This document shows positions 16,925 through 26,350 of a DNA stretch of 64,000 bases, piece after piece. A program made the translations under genes and the position numbers. The stretch covers positions 1-64,000 of the forward strand of contig NZ_JAIVMF010000003.1 in assembly GCF_020176715.1 (NCBI RefSeq), read 5' to 3'. Positions within the stretch are counted from its first letter, which is position 1. Each line of letters opens with the position of its first letter. Under the pieces are notes generated by a model. The model was not told the DNA's origin, did no database searches, and saw nothing but the letters and a program-made list of their open reading frames with translations. The stretch comes from Stappia stellulata (lineage in GTDB: Bacteria; Pseudomonadota; Alphaproteobacteria; Rhizobiales; Stappiaceae).

Positions 16925-19278
16925 CGCGCCGCCTTCCTGCGCTTGATGTCGGTGACCGAACGCAGGATTTCCTCAGCGGTTGCCGGTGCATTCAGGTCCG
17001 GCAGCAGCCCGGGCGCAAGGCTCGCGACCGCGTCGTGAATGGCGCTGAAGACGGAAATCGCCAGCATCACGGGCGGCTCGCCGACCGCCTTGGAGCGAAA
17101 CACCGTGGGCGACGGATTGCCGGCGGAGGCATAAAGCGCAACGTTGAAGGCTTCCGGCACATCCGACGCGGTCGGGATCTTGTAAGTTGACGGCGCATGC
17201 GTGCGCAGGCGCCCGCTCTCGTCCCACACCAGCTCCTCGGTTGTCAGCCAGCCCATGCCCTGCACGAAGCCGCCTTCGATCTGGCCGATGTCGATGGCCG
17301 GATTGAGCGACTTGCCGACGTCATGGAGAATGTCGACGCGATCGACGCGCATCTCGCCCGTCATCGTGTCGATGGTGACTTCCGAGCAGGCCGCGCCATA
17401 GGCGAAATAGTGAAACGGACGACCCGACGCGCTCGGACGATCCCAGGTGATGGTCGGCGTTGCGTAGAAACCGGTCGCCGACAGCTGGATGCGGGCGAGA
17501 TGGGCCGCACGCGCCAGCGCCCCGAGCGGCATCGCCTCGTCGCCCAGAAACACCTGGTTGTCGCGAAACACGATGTCGTCCGGCGCGACCCCATGCTGCT
17601 CCGCCGCAAAGGCCACCAGCCGCGCCTTGATCGTCTCGGAGGCAATCTGCGCCGCCATGCCGTTGAGATCCGTGCCGGAGGAGGCCGCCGTCGGGCCGGT
17701 GTTCGGCACCTTGCCCGTGTGGGTGGCGGTGATCTTCACCCGGTCGAGCGTCACGCCGAAAATCTCGGCAACGATCTGCGCCACCTTCTGGAACAGCCCC
17801 TGCCCCATCTCCGTGCCGCCATGGTTCAGATGGATCGACCCGTCGGTGTAGAGATGCACCAGGGCGCCGGCCTGGTTGAGATGCTTGAGGGTGAAGGAAA
17901 TACCGAACTTCACCGGCGTCAGTGCCAACCCCTTTTTCAGGATCGGACTGCGCGCATTGAAGTCCGAGATCTCCGACCGCCGCGCCCGATAGTCGGAACT
18001 CTCCTCCAGCTGATCGACGATGGCATGCAGCGTGGCGTGTTCCTCGACATGCATGCCATAGGGCGTGACGTCCCGGTCCGCGGAATAGAAATTGAGCTTG
18101 CGCACATCGAGCGGATCCTTGCCGACCCGGATCGCCAATGCGTCCATCATCCGCTCCGCGGCAAGCATGCCCTGCGGCCCGCCGAAGCCGCGAAACGCGG
18201 TGTTGGAACAGGTGTTGGTCTTCAGCCGGCGCGAATGGATCAGCGCATCGGGATAGAAATAACTGGAATCGGCGTGAAACATCGCCCGGTCGACCACGCC
18301 GAGCGACAGGTCCGCCGAATAGCCGCAGCGGGCGTGAAACAGCATTTCGGTCGCGCGGATACGTCCGTCCGCGTCATGTCCGAGCGTCCAATGGGCGCGG
18401 AAGTCATGCCGCTTGCCGGTCATGATCATGTCGTCGTCGCGGTCGAGCCGCAGCTTGCAGGCATGGCCCGTCACGGAAGCGGCAAGGGCGGCAAGCCCTG
18501 CCCAGTGGTTGGCCTGGCTCTCCTTGCCGCCAAAGCCGCCGCCCATGCGCCGGACTTCCACGGTCACCGCCGCATCCGGCACCGACAGGACACGCGCGAT
18601 GATGTGCTGCGTCTCGCTCGGATGCTGCGACGAGGTGTGGACGAAAACGTCGCCGTCCTCGCCGGGAACCGCCAGCGACACCTGACCTTCCAGATAGAAA
18701 TGCTCCTGCCCGCCGATTTCCATCTGGCCGCGCAGCTTGGCCTGCGAGGTGGCAAGCCCGGTTTCCGGCGACCCCTTGCGGAACTGGTAGTCCGGCAGAA
18801 CCGTTTCGTCGGCCGACAGCGCGTCGTCGATGGTCAGCACCGGTGCCAGCGGATCTGCAACGATCCGTGCCTTGCGCGCCGCCCGGCGCGCCGCATCGCG
18901 GGTTGTCGCGATCACCGCGAAGATCGGCTGCCCCCAGTAGAGGATCTCGCTTTCGACCAGCATCGGCTCGTCGCCGAGCGCGGGCGAGACGTCGTTCTTG
19001 CCCGGAATATCCGCATGGGTCAGCACGGCGACGACGCCGTGGCTTTGCCGCACCGGCTCCAGGTCGATCTCCGTGATGGTGCCTCTTACGACGTCATCTG
19101 CCCATCCTGGCACCACATGCAGCGTGCCGGCGGGTTCGCGAATGTCGTCAACATAGGTAGCGCCGCCGCTGACATGCTTGATCGCACTGTCATGCGGTGT
19201 CGGCCGGCGCACGCTTGCAAGCGTGCCGTCGTCACCGGGCAGAAGCCCTGCACCACCGGGCGCATCCTCAAGCGGCAT
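16921..19278 (-). CDS. xdhB: Xanthine dehydrogenase, molybdopterin-binding subunit
   Basis: This 785-residue subunit holds the molybdenum cofactor and oxidises hypoxanthine to xanthine and xanthine to urate. It has the aldehyde-oxidase/xanthine-dehydrogenase a/b hammerhead domain at the N-terminus and long Mo-binding domains with GGGFGGKESQ, AFRGFGGPQGM and GQGLFQKVAQ; the late VGEPPVML segment carries the catalytic Glu. Start 19278 overlaps the xdhA stop by 11 bp. An in-frame ATG further upstream would lie inside xdhA and is unlikely. Confidence 0.95.
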   Translation of the reverse strand: MPLEDAPGGAGLLPGDDGTLASVRRPTPHDSAIKHVSGGATYVDDIREPAGTLHVVPGWADDVVRGTITEIDLEPVRQSHGVVAVLTHADIPGKNDVSPALGDEPMLVESEILYWGQPIFAVIATTRDAARRAARKARIVADPLAPVLTIDDALSADETVLPDYQFRKGSPETGLATSQAKLRGQMEIGGQEHFYLEGQVSLAVPGEDGDVFVHTSSQHPSETQHIIARVLSVPDAAVTVEVRRMGGGFGGKESQANHWAGLAALAASVTGHACKLRLDRDDDMIMTGKRHDFRAHWTLGHDADGRIRATEMLFHARCGYSADLSLGVVDRAMFHADSSYFYPDALIHSRRLKTNTCSNTAFRGFGGPQGMLAAERMMDALAIRVGKDPLDVRKLNFYSADRDVTPYGMHVEEHATLHAIVDQLEESSDYRARRSEISDFNARSPILKKGLALTPVKFGISFTLKHLNQAGALVHLYTDGSIHLNHGGTEMGQGLFQKVAQIVAEIFGVTLDRVKITATHTGKVPNTGPTAASSGTDLNGMAAQIASETIKARLVAFAAEQHGVAPDDIVFRDNQVFLGDEAMPLGALARAAHLARIQLSATGFYATPTITWDRPSASGRPFHYFAYGAACSEVTIDTMTGEMRVDRVDILHDVGKSLNPAIDIGQIEGGFVQGMGWLTTEELVWDESGRLRTHAPSTYKIPTASDVPEAFNVALYASAGNPSPTVFRSKAVGEPPVMLAISVFSAIHDAVASLAPGLLPDLNAPATAEEILRSVTDIKRRKAAR

Positions 19279-20749
19279 GAGACGTCTCCTCGCGCCGGGC
19301 GCCCGTGATCCGGGTGCGTTCGTCGGGCGTTCCGCCGATTTCAACCAGCGCCTTGGCGAGCAAGGCGCGTGCCACCTCCTGGCGATAGTCCTCGCTTGCG
19401 CGCATATCGCTGATCGGGCTGAAGTCTTCCGCCAGAGCCCTCAGCGCCGCCGCCCAGGTCGACGGCGTGTCGGGGCGCGCGCCCACGAGCGCGATTTCCG
19501 TGCCCGCAGCCCGTTTCGGCGTGGGCGCCATGCCGCCATAGGCGACGCGCGCCTCTGTGATGCTGCCATCCACCAGCGTCAGGCGCACCGCCATCAAGAC
19601 GGCGGTGATGTCCTGGTCGAAGCGCTTGGAGATCTTGAAGCAGCGAAACGCGTGGTTCGGATCGAGGCGCGGCACATAGAGACCGGTGACGATCTCGCCG
19701 GGCTTGCGGTCCTGCTTGCCGTAATCGACAAAGAAGGCGTCGAGTGGCAGGGTGCGGGCATCCGCGCCCTTGCGCAGCTCCAGCGTCGCTCCCAATGCGA
19801 TCAGGGCCGGCGGGCTGTCGCCGATGGGCGAGCCATTGGCGATATTGCCACAGACGGTTCCGGAGGCGCGCACCTGCTTCGATCCGATGCGGCGCCACAA
19901 CTCACCGAGGTCGGGATCGATGCGCGCCATGAAATCATGGGTGTCGCCAAAGGTCGCCCGCGCGCCCATCAAGACGCCGCCGGCGGTTTCCTCCGCACCC
20001 TCCAGTTCGGCGACACGACCGATCCATATGATCTTCGGCAGGTCTCGCAGCTGTTTCGTGACCCACAATCCGACATCGGTCGCCCCTGCCAGAATGGTGG
20101 CGTCGGGATGCCGGTCATAGAGCTCGGCCAGCGCATCGACGGAGGCGGGCGCGGCGAAAAACCCCTCGCCCGTGGGGATCATGACATCCGCGCCGTCCTG
20201 AAGGGCGGTCAGCGCGGCCATCGTCTCGGCCGCCCGCCGCGAGAATGCATCGTCGACCGTCTGGAAACAGGCATCGAGCGCGGCGTCGACGATCGGACGA
20301 TACCCTGTGCAGCGGCATAGGTTGCCGGCGAGCCAGTCGGTCACGGTCTTGCGCGTCGCGGGCACATCGGCTGCGTGATAAAGCGTGAACAGGCTCATGA
20401 TGAAGCCCGGCGTGCAAAAACCGCATTGCGACCCGTGGAAGTCGACCATCGCCTGCTGCACCGGATGCAGCTTGCCGTCCGCCGCCAGATCCTCGACCGT
20501 CACCAGCTCCGCCCCGTCGAGCATGCCGAGGAACTGGATGCAGGAATTCACCGGCTGATAGACGAGCCGCCCCCCGACAATGCGCCCGACGGCGACCGTG
20601 CACGCCCCGCAATCCCCCTCGCCGCAGCCTTCCTTGGTGCCGGACAGGCCCCGGCGCAGGCGCAGGTAATCGAGCACCGTCTCGTTCGGCCCGACCTCGC
20701 CCAGTTCAACGACGTCGCCGCGATGGAGGAAACGGATGGCGCTGCGCAT
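19268..20749 (-). CDS. xdhA: Xanthine dehydrogenase small subunit (2Fe-2S and FAD domains)
   Basis: The 493-residue electron-transfer subunit has an N-terminal plant-type 2Fe-2S domain with Cys 42, 47, 50 and 70, a second 2Fe-2S domain with C109, C112, C145 and C147 (GFCTPG and CRCTGYRP), and an FAD domain from about residue 190 with ILAGATDVGLWV and GNIANGSPIGDSPP. The C-terminal CO-dehydrogenase flavoprotein-like domain follows. It starts 3 bp after the HIU hydrolase gene. Confidence 0.95.
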   Translation of the reverse strand: MRSAIRFLHRGDVVELGEVGPNETVLDYLRLRRGLSGTKEGCGEGDCGACTVAVGRIVGGRLVYQPVNSCIQFLGMLDGAELVTVEDLAADGKLHPVQQAMVDFHGSQCGFCTPGFIMSLFTLYHAADVPATRKTVTDWLAGNLCRCTGYRPIVDAALDACFQTVDDAFSRRAAETMAALTALQDGADVMIPTGEGFFAAPASVDALAELYDRHPDATILAGATDVGLWVTKQLRDLPKIIWIGRVAELEGAEETAGGVLMGARATFGDTHDFMARIDPDLGELWRRIGSKQVRASGTVCGNIANGSPIGDSPPALIALGATLELRKGADARTLPLDAFFVDYGKQDRKPGEIVTGLYVPRLDPNHAFRCFKISKRFDQDITAVLMAVRLTLVDGSITEARVAYGGMAPTPKRAAGTEIALVGARPDTPSTWAAALRALAEDFSPISDMRASEDYRQEVARALLAKALVEIGGTPDERTRITGARREETSHAA

Positions 20750-20752
20750 AAA

Positions 20753-21109
20753 TCAGCTCCCGCGGTAGGTCGAATAGCCGAATGGCGACAACAGCAGGGG
20801 CACATGATAATGCGCGTCGGGATCGGAAATGCCGAACCTGAGCGGAATTACGTCCAGGAACAGCGGTTCCGGCAGGTCCTCGACCGTTGCGCGCAGATAG
20901 GCGCCCGCCTCGAAGCGCAGTTCGTAGACGCCGGGCCGGAAATCCGCATCGCCCAGGATCGGACCGTCGACCCTGCCGTCGTCGTTGGTCACCGCATCCA
21001 CGAGTTTCCGGAAGTCGCCGCTGTCGTCCAGCCGCCACAAGGAAAGCGCAAGCCCGCTTGCCGGGCGCCCGAGCGCCGTGTCCAGAACATGTGTCGTCAG
21101 CCGTCCCAT
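20753..21109 (-). CDS. uraH: 5-hydroxyisourate hydrolase
   Basis: This transthyretin-like enzyme hydrolyses 5-hydroxyisourate, the product of urate oxidase, to OHCU. The 118-residue protein has the family N-terminus [14 protein letters not shown] with catalytic His7, an internal [16 protein letters not shown], and the diagnostic C-terminal YRGS tetrapeptide. It opens the purine operon, directly upstream of xdhA. Urate oxidase and OHCU decarboxylase, its usual partners, are not in the window. Confidence 0.95.
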   Translation of the reverse strand: MGRLTTHVLDTALGRPASGLALSLWRLDDSGDFRKLVDAVTNDDGRVDGPILGDADFRPGVYELRFEAGAYLRATVEDLPEPLFLDVIPLRFGISDPDAHYHVPLLLSPFGYSTYRGS

Positions 21110-21215
21110 CAGTCTATCCCGTCTTCGGCCATCGGGTCGATGATGACCATCAATTGTTCATGCCTTGAAAGAGTGCACGACCCAAACCCTGCGGACCAGA
21201 ACAGATTCGCGATCT

Positions 21216-22157
21216 CTATGATGCCGTATCGGCATCGATTTGAGAAAGCCGATCACCCACTGCGGACACCGAATGTTCGAAAAACGCCTGCGCTGCGTGG
21301 CTCAGCCCTCGATGCGAGGATGTGAGCATGGTGAAACGGTCCCGGCTCAGCGCCGTATCGGCCAGCGGAACAAAAACCAGTTCGCCGTCGCCAACCTCCC
21401 GCTCCAGACCGATGATGGTCTGGAAACTCACGGTCTCGCCCGCCGCTGCGAGCCGCTTCATCATCCTCAGCGAATTCGCCTCAACGAAGGCGCGCCCCAC
21501 AAGGCCGTCGGCAGGCAGCGCCGAGTCGATGAGCTTGCGCAGGGACAGGTCGCGCGTCGGCAGGCAGAACGGATGTGCCAGGCAGTCCGCCAGATATAGC
21601 GGCAGCCGCCGTGCCAGCGGATGCCCCGGCGCCATCACGGCGCCGATGGCGAGGTCGCGCCGGAAGGCGGCGCTCAGGCGCGGATCCTCCGGTGGCTCGA
21701 AGGAAAAGCCGACCTCGGTCCGTCCTGCGATTACCGCTTCGGCAACCTCGTCGGAACCGGCGATGCGGACCGACACGTGGATGCCCGGATAGCGCTTGCG
21801 AAACGCCGTCACCACGGCCGGCAGCAGTGTTTCCGACACGCTTTCCACGCTGGCGATGCTGACCGCGCCGCTGCGCATGCCCGTGAGGGCGTCCAGTTCG
21901 CCGGCTGTGGCCGAGAAGTCCGACAGCGTTCGCAAGACGTGCGCCCGCAGGATTTCTCCCGCCGGTGTCAGCCGAACCCCGCGCGCCAGCCGGTCGAACA
22001 GCGCGTGTCCCAACGTCTTTTCAAGCCAGAGCACCTGCCGGTTGACGGCGCTGGAGGCGACATTGAGCTCGCGAGCCGCCGCGCGGATCGACCCCGCCTG
22101 GGCAACGGCCGCGAAATACCGCAAGGCCGGCCCGTAGAGATGCCGTGACCTGTCCAT
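21216..22157 (-). CDS. LysR-family transcriptional regulator, likely purine operon regulator
   Basis: A 313-residue LysR protein. The N-terminal winged helix-turn-helix covers about residues 10-68 (ALRYFAAVAQAGSIRAAARELNVASSAVNRQV), followed by a LysR substrate-binding domain from about 95. It sits 106 bp upstream of the HIU hydrolase on the same strand, so it probably controls the uraH-xdh-bmp operon, perhaps with a purine or urate as inducer. The effector cannot be read from sequence. Confidence 0.87.
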   Translation of the reverse strand: MDRSRHLYGPALRYFAAVAQAGSIRAAARELNVASSAVNRQVLWLEKTLGHALFDRLARGVRLTPAGEILRAHVLRTLSDFSATAGELDALTGMRSGAVSIASVESVSETLLPAVVTAFRKRYPGIHVSVRIAGSDEVAEAVIAGRTEVGFSFEPPEDPRLSAAFRRDLAIGAVMAPGHPLARRLPLYLADCLAHPFCLPTRDLSLRKLIDSALPADGLVGRAFVEANSLRMMKRLAAAGETVSFQTIIGLEREVGDGELVFVPLADTALSRDRFTMLTSSHRGLSHAAQAFFEHSVSAVGDRLSQIDADTAS

Positions 22158-22220
22158 TGACCGCGTCCCCCGCCGCTGCTTGCGCGGCCCGGGGCATCCC
22201 CGCGCCGCAAACCGGCGTCG

Positions 22221-23198
22221 TCAGGGGACGAGCACGGTGGTGCCGGTCGTCTTGCGGCCCTGCAGGTCCTCATGCGCGGTGATGGCGTCTTTCAGCGCGT
22301 ACTCCTGATTGACCTGGATTGTCACGTCGCCCGAGCGCACCACCTCGAAGAGATCGTTGGCAGTCTCCTCCAGATCGGCCCGCGAGGCGATATAGGTGAA
22401 GAGCGTCGGGCGCGTTGCAAACAGCGAGCCCTTCGGACCGAGCAGGCCGAGATTGAAATCGGTGATCGGTCCCGACGACTGGCCGAAGGACGCCCACAGT
22501 CCCAAGGGGCGCAGGCAATCGAGGGAACCGGGATAGGTGTCCTTTCCGACCGAATCATAGACGACGTCGCAGAGCTTGCCGTCGGTGATCTCGCGCACCC
22601 GCTCGACGAAGTTTTCCGTTCGGTAGTTGATCACATGCTTGTAGCCATTGGCCTTGGCGAGCTCAGCCTTTTCCGCCGAGCCGACCGTGCCGATCGCGGT
22701 CGCGCCGATCTTGGCCGCCCATTGGCCGGCGATCAGGCCGACGCCGCCGGCCGCCGCATGAAACAGCAGCGTGGTCTCCGGAGTCACAGTGTAGGTCTTG
22801 CGCAGCAGGTAGCGCGCGGTCATGCCCTTTAGCATCATGCCGGCGGCGGTCTTGTCGTCGACGCCCTCGGGGATCACCACGAGACGGTCGGCAGGCACCA
22901 GCCGCTCCTCCGCATAGGAGCCAAGCGGGCCGACATAGGCGACGCGATCGCCCGGTGCCACGTGGGTCACGCCCTCGCCCACCGCCGTGACGACGCCGGC
23001 TCCCTCGTTGCCGGGGGTAAACGGCGTGCCCGCAGGCGCCGGATAAAGGCCGGAGCGAAAATAAGTGTCGATGAAATTCAGCCCGATGGCGGTGTGACGA
23101 ACGCGCGCCTCGCCGGCGCCGGGAGCGCCGACCTCGACCTCCTCCCATTTCATCACGTCCGGACCGCCCGTTTCATGCACCCTGATCGCGTGAACCAT
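22221..23198 (-). CDS. NADPH:quinone oxidoreductase (zinc-free MDR family)
   Basis: The 325-residue product is a medium-chain dehydrogenase/reductase of the quinone oxidoreductase (QOR) type. It has the GroES-like fold start, PGNEGAGVVTAVG, and the nucleotide-binding HAAAGGVGLIAGQWAAKIGAT segment. It lacks the structural-zinc Cys cluster, as expected for quinone oxidoreductases. ATG 23198 follows a GGGAGAGAG ribosome site. It is divergent from the SulP gene and downstream of nothing obvious, so it looks monocistronic. Confidence 0.9.
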   Translation of the reverse strand: MVHAIRVHETGGPDVMKWEEVEVGAPGAGEARVRHTAIGLNFIDTYFRSGLYPAPAGTPFTPGNEGAGVVTAVGEGVTHVAPGDRVAYVGPLGSYAEERLVPADRLVVIPEGVDDKTAAGMMLKGMTARYLLRKTYTVTPETTLLFHAAAGGVGLIAGQWAAKIGATAIGTVGSAEKAELAKANGYKHVINYRTENFVERVREITDGKLCDVVYDSVGKDTYPGSLDCLRPLGLWASFGQSSGPITDFNLGLLGPKGSLFATRPTLFTYIASRADLEETANDLFEVVRSGDVTIQVNQEYALKDAITAHEDLQGRKTTGTTVLVP

Positions 23199-23348
23199 TT
23201 TTGTCTCTCTCCCTGGGAAATGACCTGTTGGCCCGATCATGGGGCGCGCGCAGACATCGGGCAAGCCCCGCCGGTTTCGCCATTGCGCTCCAATGACACA
23301 CCGCCTCGCGCTGGCGCAAAACGGCATCGCGGTGCTAAGCGATAGTGC

Positions 23349-24614
23349 ATGCGCCAGCCGAAGATCCTCACCACACTCAAAACCTACAGTTTGCCGCTGT
23401 TTTTCGCCGACCTTCTGGCCGGTGCGACGGTGGCCATGGTGGCCCTGCCGTTGAGCCTGGCGATTGCCATCGCCTCCGGCGCCTCCCCGGAAAAAGGCCT
23501 GGTGACCGCGATTGTCGCCGGTTTCCTGATTTCGCTGCTCGGCGGCAGTCGGGTCCAGATCGGCGGGCCGACCGGCGCCTTCATCGTCGTGGTGCATTCG
23601 ATCCTCGCCACCCACGGCTACGACGGACTGGTGCTCGCCACCTTCATGGCGGGGTTCATCCTGCTGGTGGCCGGCTATTTTCGCGCCGGCAATCTCATCG
23701 CCCATGTACCGGAAGCCGTGATCAACGGTTTCACCATCGGCATCGCCATCGTCATCGCCTTCAGCCAGCTTCCCGATTTTCTCGGAATGACCCTGCGCGA
23801 CGCTCCGGCGGAGTTCTTGGAGCGGCTGTCCGCGCTCTGGGCCGCGCGCGACACCTTCGCCCCCTCGGCGCTGGGCGTGGCGCTGGTCGCCGTCGCGCTG
23901 ATTGTCGGTCTGCGCCGCCTTGCCCCGCGCTTTCCCGGTCTCATCGTCGCCGTCGGCGTCGCATCCGGGCTGGTGGTGCTGTTCACGCTGCCGGTCGAGA
24001 CGCTGGGATCGCGGTTCGGCGCCCTGCCCTCAAGCCTGCCCCTCCCCGCGCTTCCGGCGATTTCCTTCGAACGGATTGCGGAATTGCTGCCGTCCGCTTT
24101 CGTTATCGCCTTCCTCGCCGGGGTGGAATCGCTGCTGTCTGCGATGGTCGCCGACAGGATGATCGAAGGCCGCCACCGCCCGAACGCGGAACTGACCGCG
24201 CAAGGGACGGCCAATATCGCTTCGGCGCTCTTCGGCGGGCTTCCCGCCACCGGGGCAATTGCCCGCACGGCGACGAACATCAAGGCCGGCGGCCGCACGC
24301 CCGTTGCCGGCATCGTCCATGCGCTCGTGATCCTGGCCGTCATGCTGCTGGCAGCACCGATGGCCGGCTATCTCGCCATGCCCGCCCTTGCAGCCCTGCT
24401 GATGGTGACAGCCTGGAACATGAGCGAGCCGCACCGCTGGGGCGACTACGCGAAAGCGCCGCCCTCCGACCGTCTGCTGCTTGTGCTCACGCTGGCGCTG
24501 ACCGTTTTGGTCGACCTGACGGTTGCGATTGGCGTTGGCGTCGCGCTCGGTCTGGCGCTTCGCGCGGCAAGCAAACGGCGGCAGGACAGCGACTGGACCC
24601 CGCCGGAGCGCTGA
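23349..24614 (+). CDS. SulP-family anion transporter lacking a STAS domain
   Basis: The 421-residue protein has about 11 hydrophobic segments and the SulP core motifs GGSRVQIGGPTGAFIVVV and an N-terminal LPLSLAIAIASGASP. Most SulP carriers (sulfate, bicarbonate or other anions) have a cytoplasmic STAS domain after the membrane part, while this one stops about 10 residues after the last helix. The anion is unknown. Its stop lies only 9 bp from the stop of the convergent terC. Confidence 0.88.
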   Translation: MRQPKILTTLKTYSLPLFFADLLAGATVAMVALPLSLAIAIASGASPEKGLVTAIVAGFLISLLGGSRVQIGGPTGAFIVVVHSILATHGYDGLVLATFMAGFILLVAGYFRAGNLIAHVPEAVINGFTIGIAIVIAFSQLPDFLGMTLRDAPAEFLERLSALWAARDTFAPSALGVALVAVALIVGLRRLAPRFPGLIVAVGVASGLVVLFTLPVETLGSRFGALPSSLPLPALPAISFERIAELLPSAFVIAFLAGVESLLSAMVADRMIEGRHRPNAELTAQGTANIASALFGGLPATGAIARTATNIKAGGRTPVAGIVHALVILAVMLLAAPMAGYLAMPALAALLMVTAWNMSEPHRWGDYAKAPPSDRLLLVLTLALTVLVDLTVAIGVGVALGLALRAASKRRQDSDWTPPER

Positions 24615-24623
24615 CCCGCGCGG

Positions 24624-25361
24624 TTACCCGCCGGAGGCCGCCTGACGTTTAGCCTTCCGCCTGGCGGCGGCGAGGATGTTGATGACCTCCACCCCGGCCG
24701 AAAACGCCATGGCGAAATAGATGTAGCCGCGCGGAATATGAAAACCCAGACCGTCGGCGATCAGCGCAACGCCGATCAGCAGCAGGAAGGCGAGCGCCAG
24801 CATCTTGGTCGTCGGGTGCTTCTGCACAAAGTCGGAAATCGGACCGGACGCGACATACATCGCGATCATCGCGATCACCACCGCGGCGACCATCACCTCG
24901 ATATGTTCGGCCATGCCGATGGCGGTGACGATGGAATCGACCGAAAACACCATGTCGATGACGATGATCTGGGCGATCACCGCGCCGAAACCGGCGGCAA
25001 CGGCCGTTCCGGTTTCATCATGCGCGCCCTCGATCCCCTTGTGGATCTCGTGGGTGGCCTTGACCAGCAGGAAGAGACCGCCGGCGAGCAGGATGAGATC
25101 GCGCCAGGAAATCGCCTCGCCGACGACGGTGAACACCGGCGCAGTCAGGCCGATCAGCAGGGTCAGCACGGAGAGAAGCGCGATGCGGAAGATCAGCGCA
25201 AGCGCAAGGCCGATCTGGCGGGCGCGCTTCGCGGTTTTCGGCTCGAGCCGGGCGACGATGACCGAGATGAAGATGATGTTGTCGATGCCGAGAACGATTT
25301 CCATCACCGTCAGGGTGAGAAGGCTCGCCCATACGGCCGGGTCGGACAGAAGCTCGATCAT
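24624..25361 (-). CDS. TerC-family integral membrane protein
   Basis: The 245-residue protein has seven hydrophobic segments, with the TerC hallmarks EIVLGIDNIIFIS near the N-terminus and VFSVDSIVTAIG in the middle; the paired acidic residues within membrane helices are thought to bind metal (Mn or related). The family is implicated in tellurite resistance and metal export to secreted enzymes. It is 100 bp downstream of pcs on the same strand. Confidence 0.9.
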   Translation of the reverse strand: MIELLSDPAVWASLLTLTVMEIVLGIDNIIFISVIVARLEPKTAKRARQIGLALALIFRIALLSVLTLLIGLTAPVFTVVGEAISWRDLILLAGGLFLLVKATHEIHKGIEGAHDETGTAVAAGFGAVIAQIIVIDMVFSVDSIVTAIGMAEHIEVMVAAVVIAMIAMYVASGPISDFVQKHPTTKMLALAFLLLIGVALIADGLGFHIPRGYIYFAMAFSAGVEVINILAAARRKAKRQAASGG

Positions 25362-25461
25362 GGAAACGCCTCACGGATCGCAGGTTGGCCAGGGCCGCGC
25401 ACGGCCGACCGTCCGGTGATCGCAGAAACCCGGCGTCCTGCCAACCCCGGCCGGACGCGCG

Positions 25462-26208
25462 TCAGCGCAGCGCGTCGAGAAGCTGCTGAACGGCAGAAAC
25501 CAGCAGAAGGTAGATGCTGGAGCCGGCCAGCAGCCACTTGGCGAGGCCTTCCGCCGACAGACCGTTGGCGATGGCGAGCCCGGCACCAATGAACCACAGC
25601 AAGGTCACGAAGAGCGTCAGCGGGCGCCAGCGGGCGACCCTGACCGGATGCACGAAGCGGATTGGCGCGAAGGTCAGCGCGCACAGCGCGATGACGCTGA
25701 TGATGGTGAAGACCTCGGAGGAGGACAGGACCATCAGGCCGAAAACCGCCATGTTCCAGCCGGTCGGGAAGCCCTTGAACGACCCGTCCGGCTGCTTCAT
25801 GCCGTTGTCGGCGAAATAAAGCGCTCCGGTGAAGACGATCAGGCCGCCGCAGATCCAGTTCCACGGCGAGGAGACCATGCCGCTGCCGGCCAGCGCGAAG
25901 GCGGGAAGAAACACATAGGTCGCATAGTCGATGACGAAGTCGAGCGCGGCGCCGGACCATTGCGGCATGCGGTTGGCGATGTCGAAACGGCGCGCCAACG
26001 GACCGTCGATCCCGTCGATCACCAGCGCGACCCCGAGCCAGACGAACAGCATCGCCCAGTCGCCCTGCGCCCCGGCAAGCAACGCCAGCAGGGCGACCGG
26101 CGCGCCGAGCGCGGTCAGAACATGAATCAGAAACAGCGGGTGCGCGCTCTTCAGCCGCTCCGTCACGCCCGTCTCCGGATCCGCCAATTTGCCTTTCGCC
26201 ACAGGCAT
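25462..26208 (-). CDS. pcs: Phosphatidylcholine synthase
   Basis: Pcs condenses choline directly with CDP-diacylglycerol to form phosphatidylcholine, a route found in rhizobia and other host-associated or marine alphaproteobacteria. The 248-residue membrane protein has the CDP-alcohol phosphotransferase motif D65-G66-x2-D68-G69-x2-A72-R73, followed by G86, D90 and D94 (DG..DG..AR..G...D...D), and about eight hydrophobic segments. It lies in a single-gene context with terC downstream. Confidence 0.93.
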   Translation of the reverse strand: MPVAKGKLADPETGVTERLKSAHPLFLIHVLTALGAPVALLALLAGAQGDWAMLFVWLGVALVIDGIDGPLARRFDIANRMPQWSGAALDFVIDYATYVFLPAFALAGSGMVSSPWNWICGGLIVFTGALYFADNGMKQPDGSFKGFPTGWNMAVFGLMVLSSSEVFTIISVIALCALTFAPIRFVHPVRVARWRPLTLFVTLLWFIGAGLAIANGLSAEGLAKWLLAGSSIYLLLVSAVQQLLDALR

Positions 26209-26350
26209 CGCCTCGTGTCATGCCGGAGATAAACCGGCGCGGGCGTCTTGTCGCCCCCAAGCCTTTCGTATGCCTTCAACTTGCGAGAACTGCAACCGAA
26301 CAGCTGCATTTTGCAGAAAACGACCGGTTCAAAGTGGCTGAAGAACGGCT

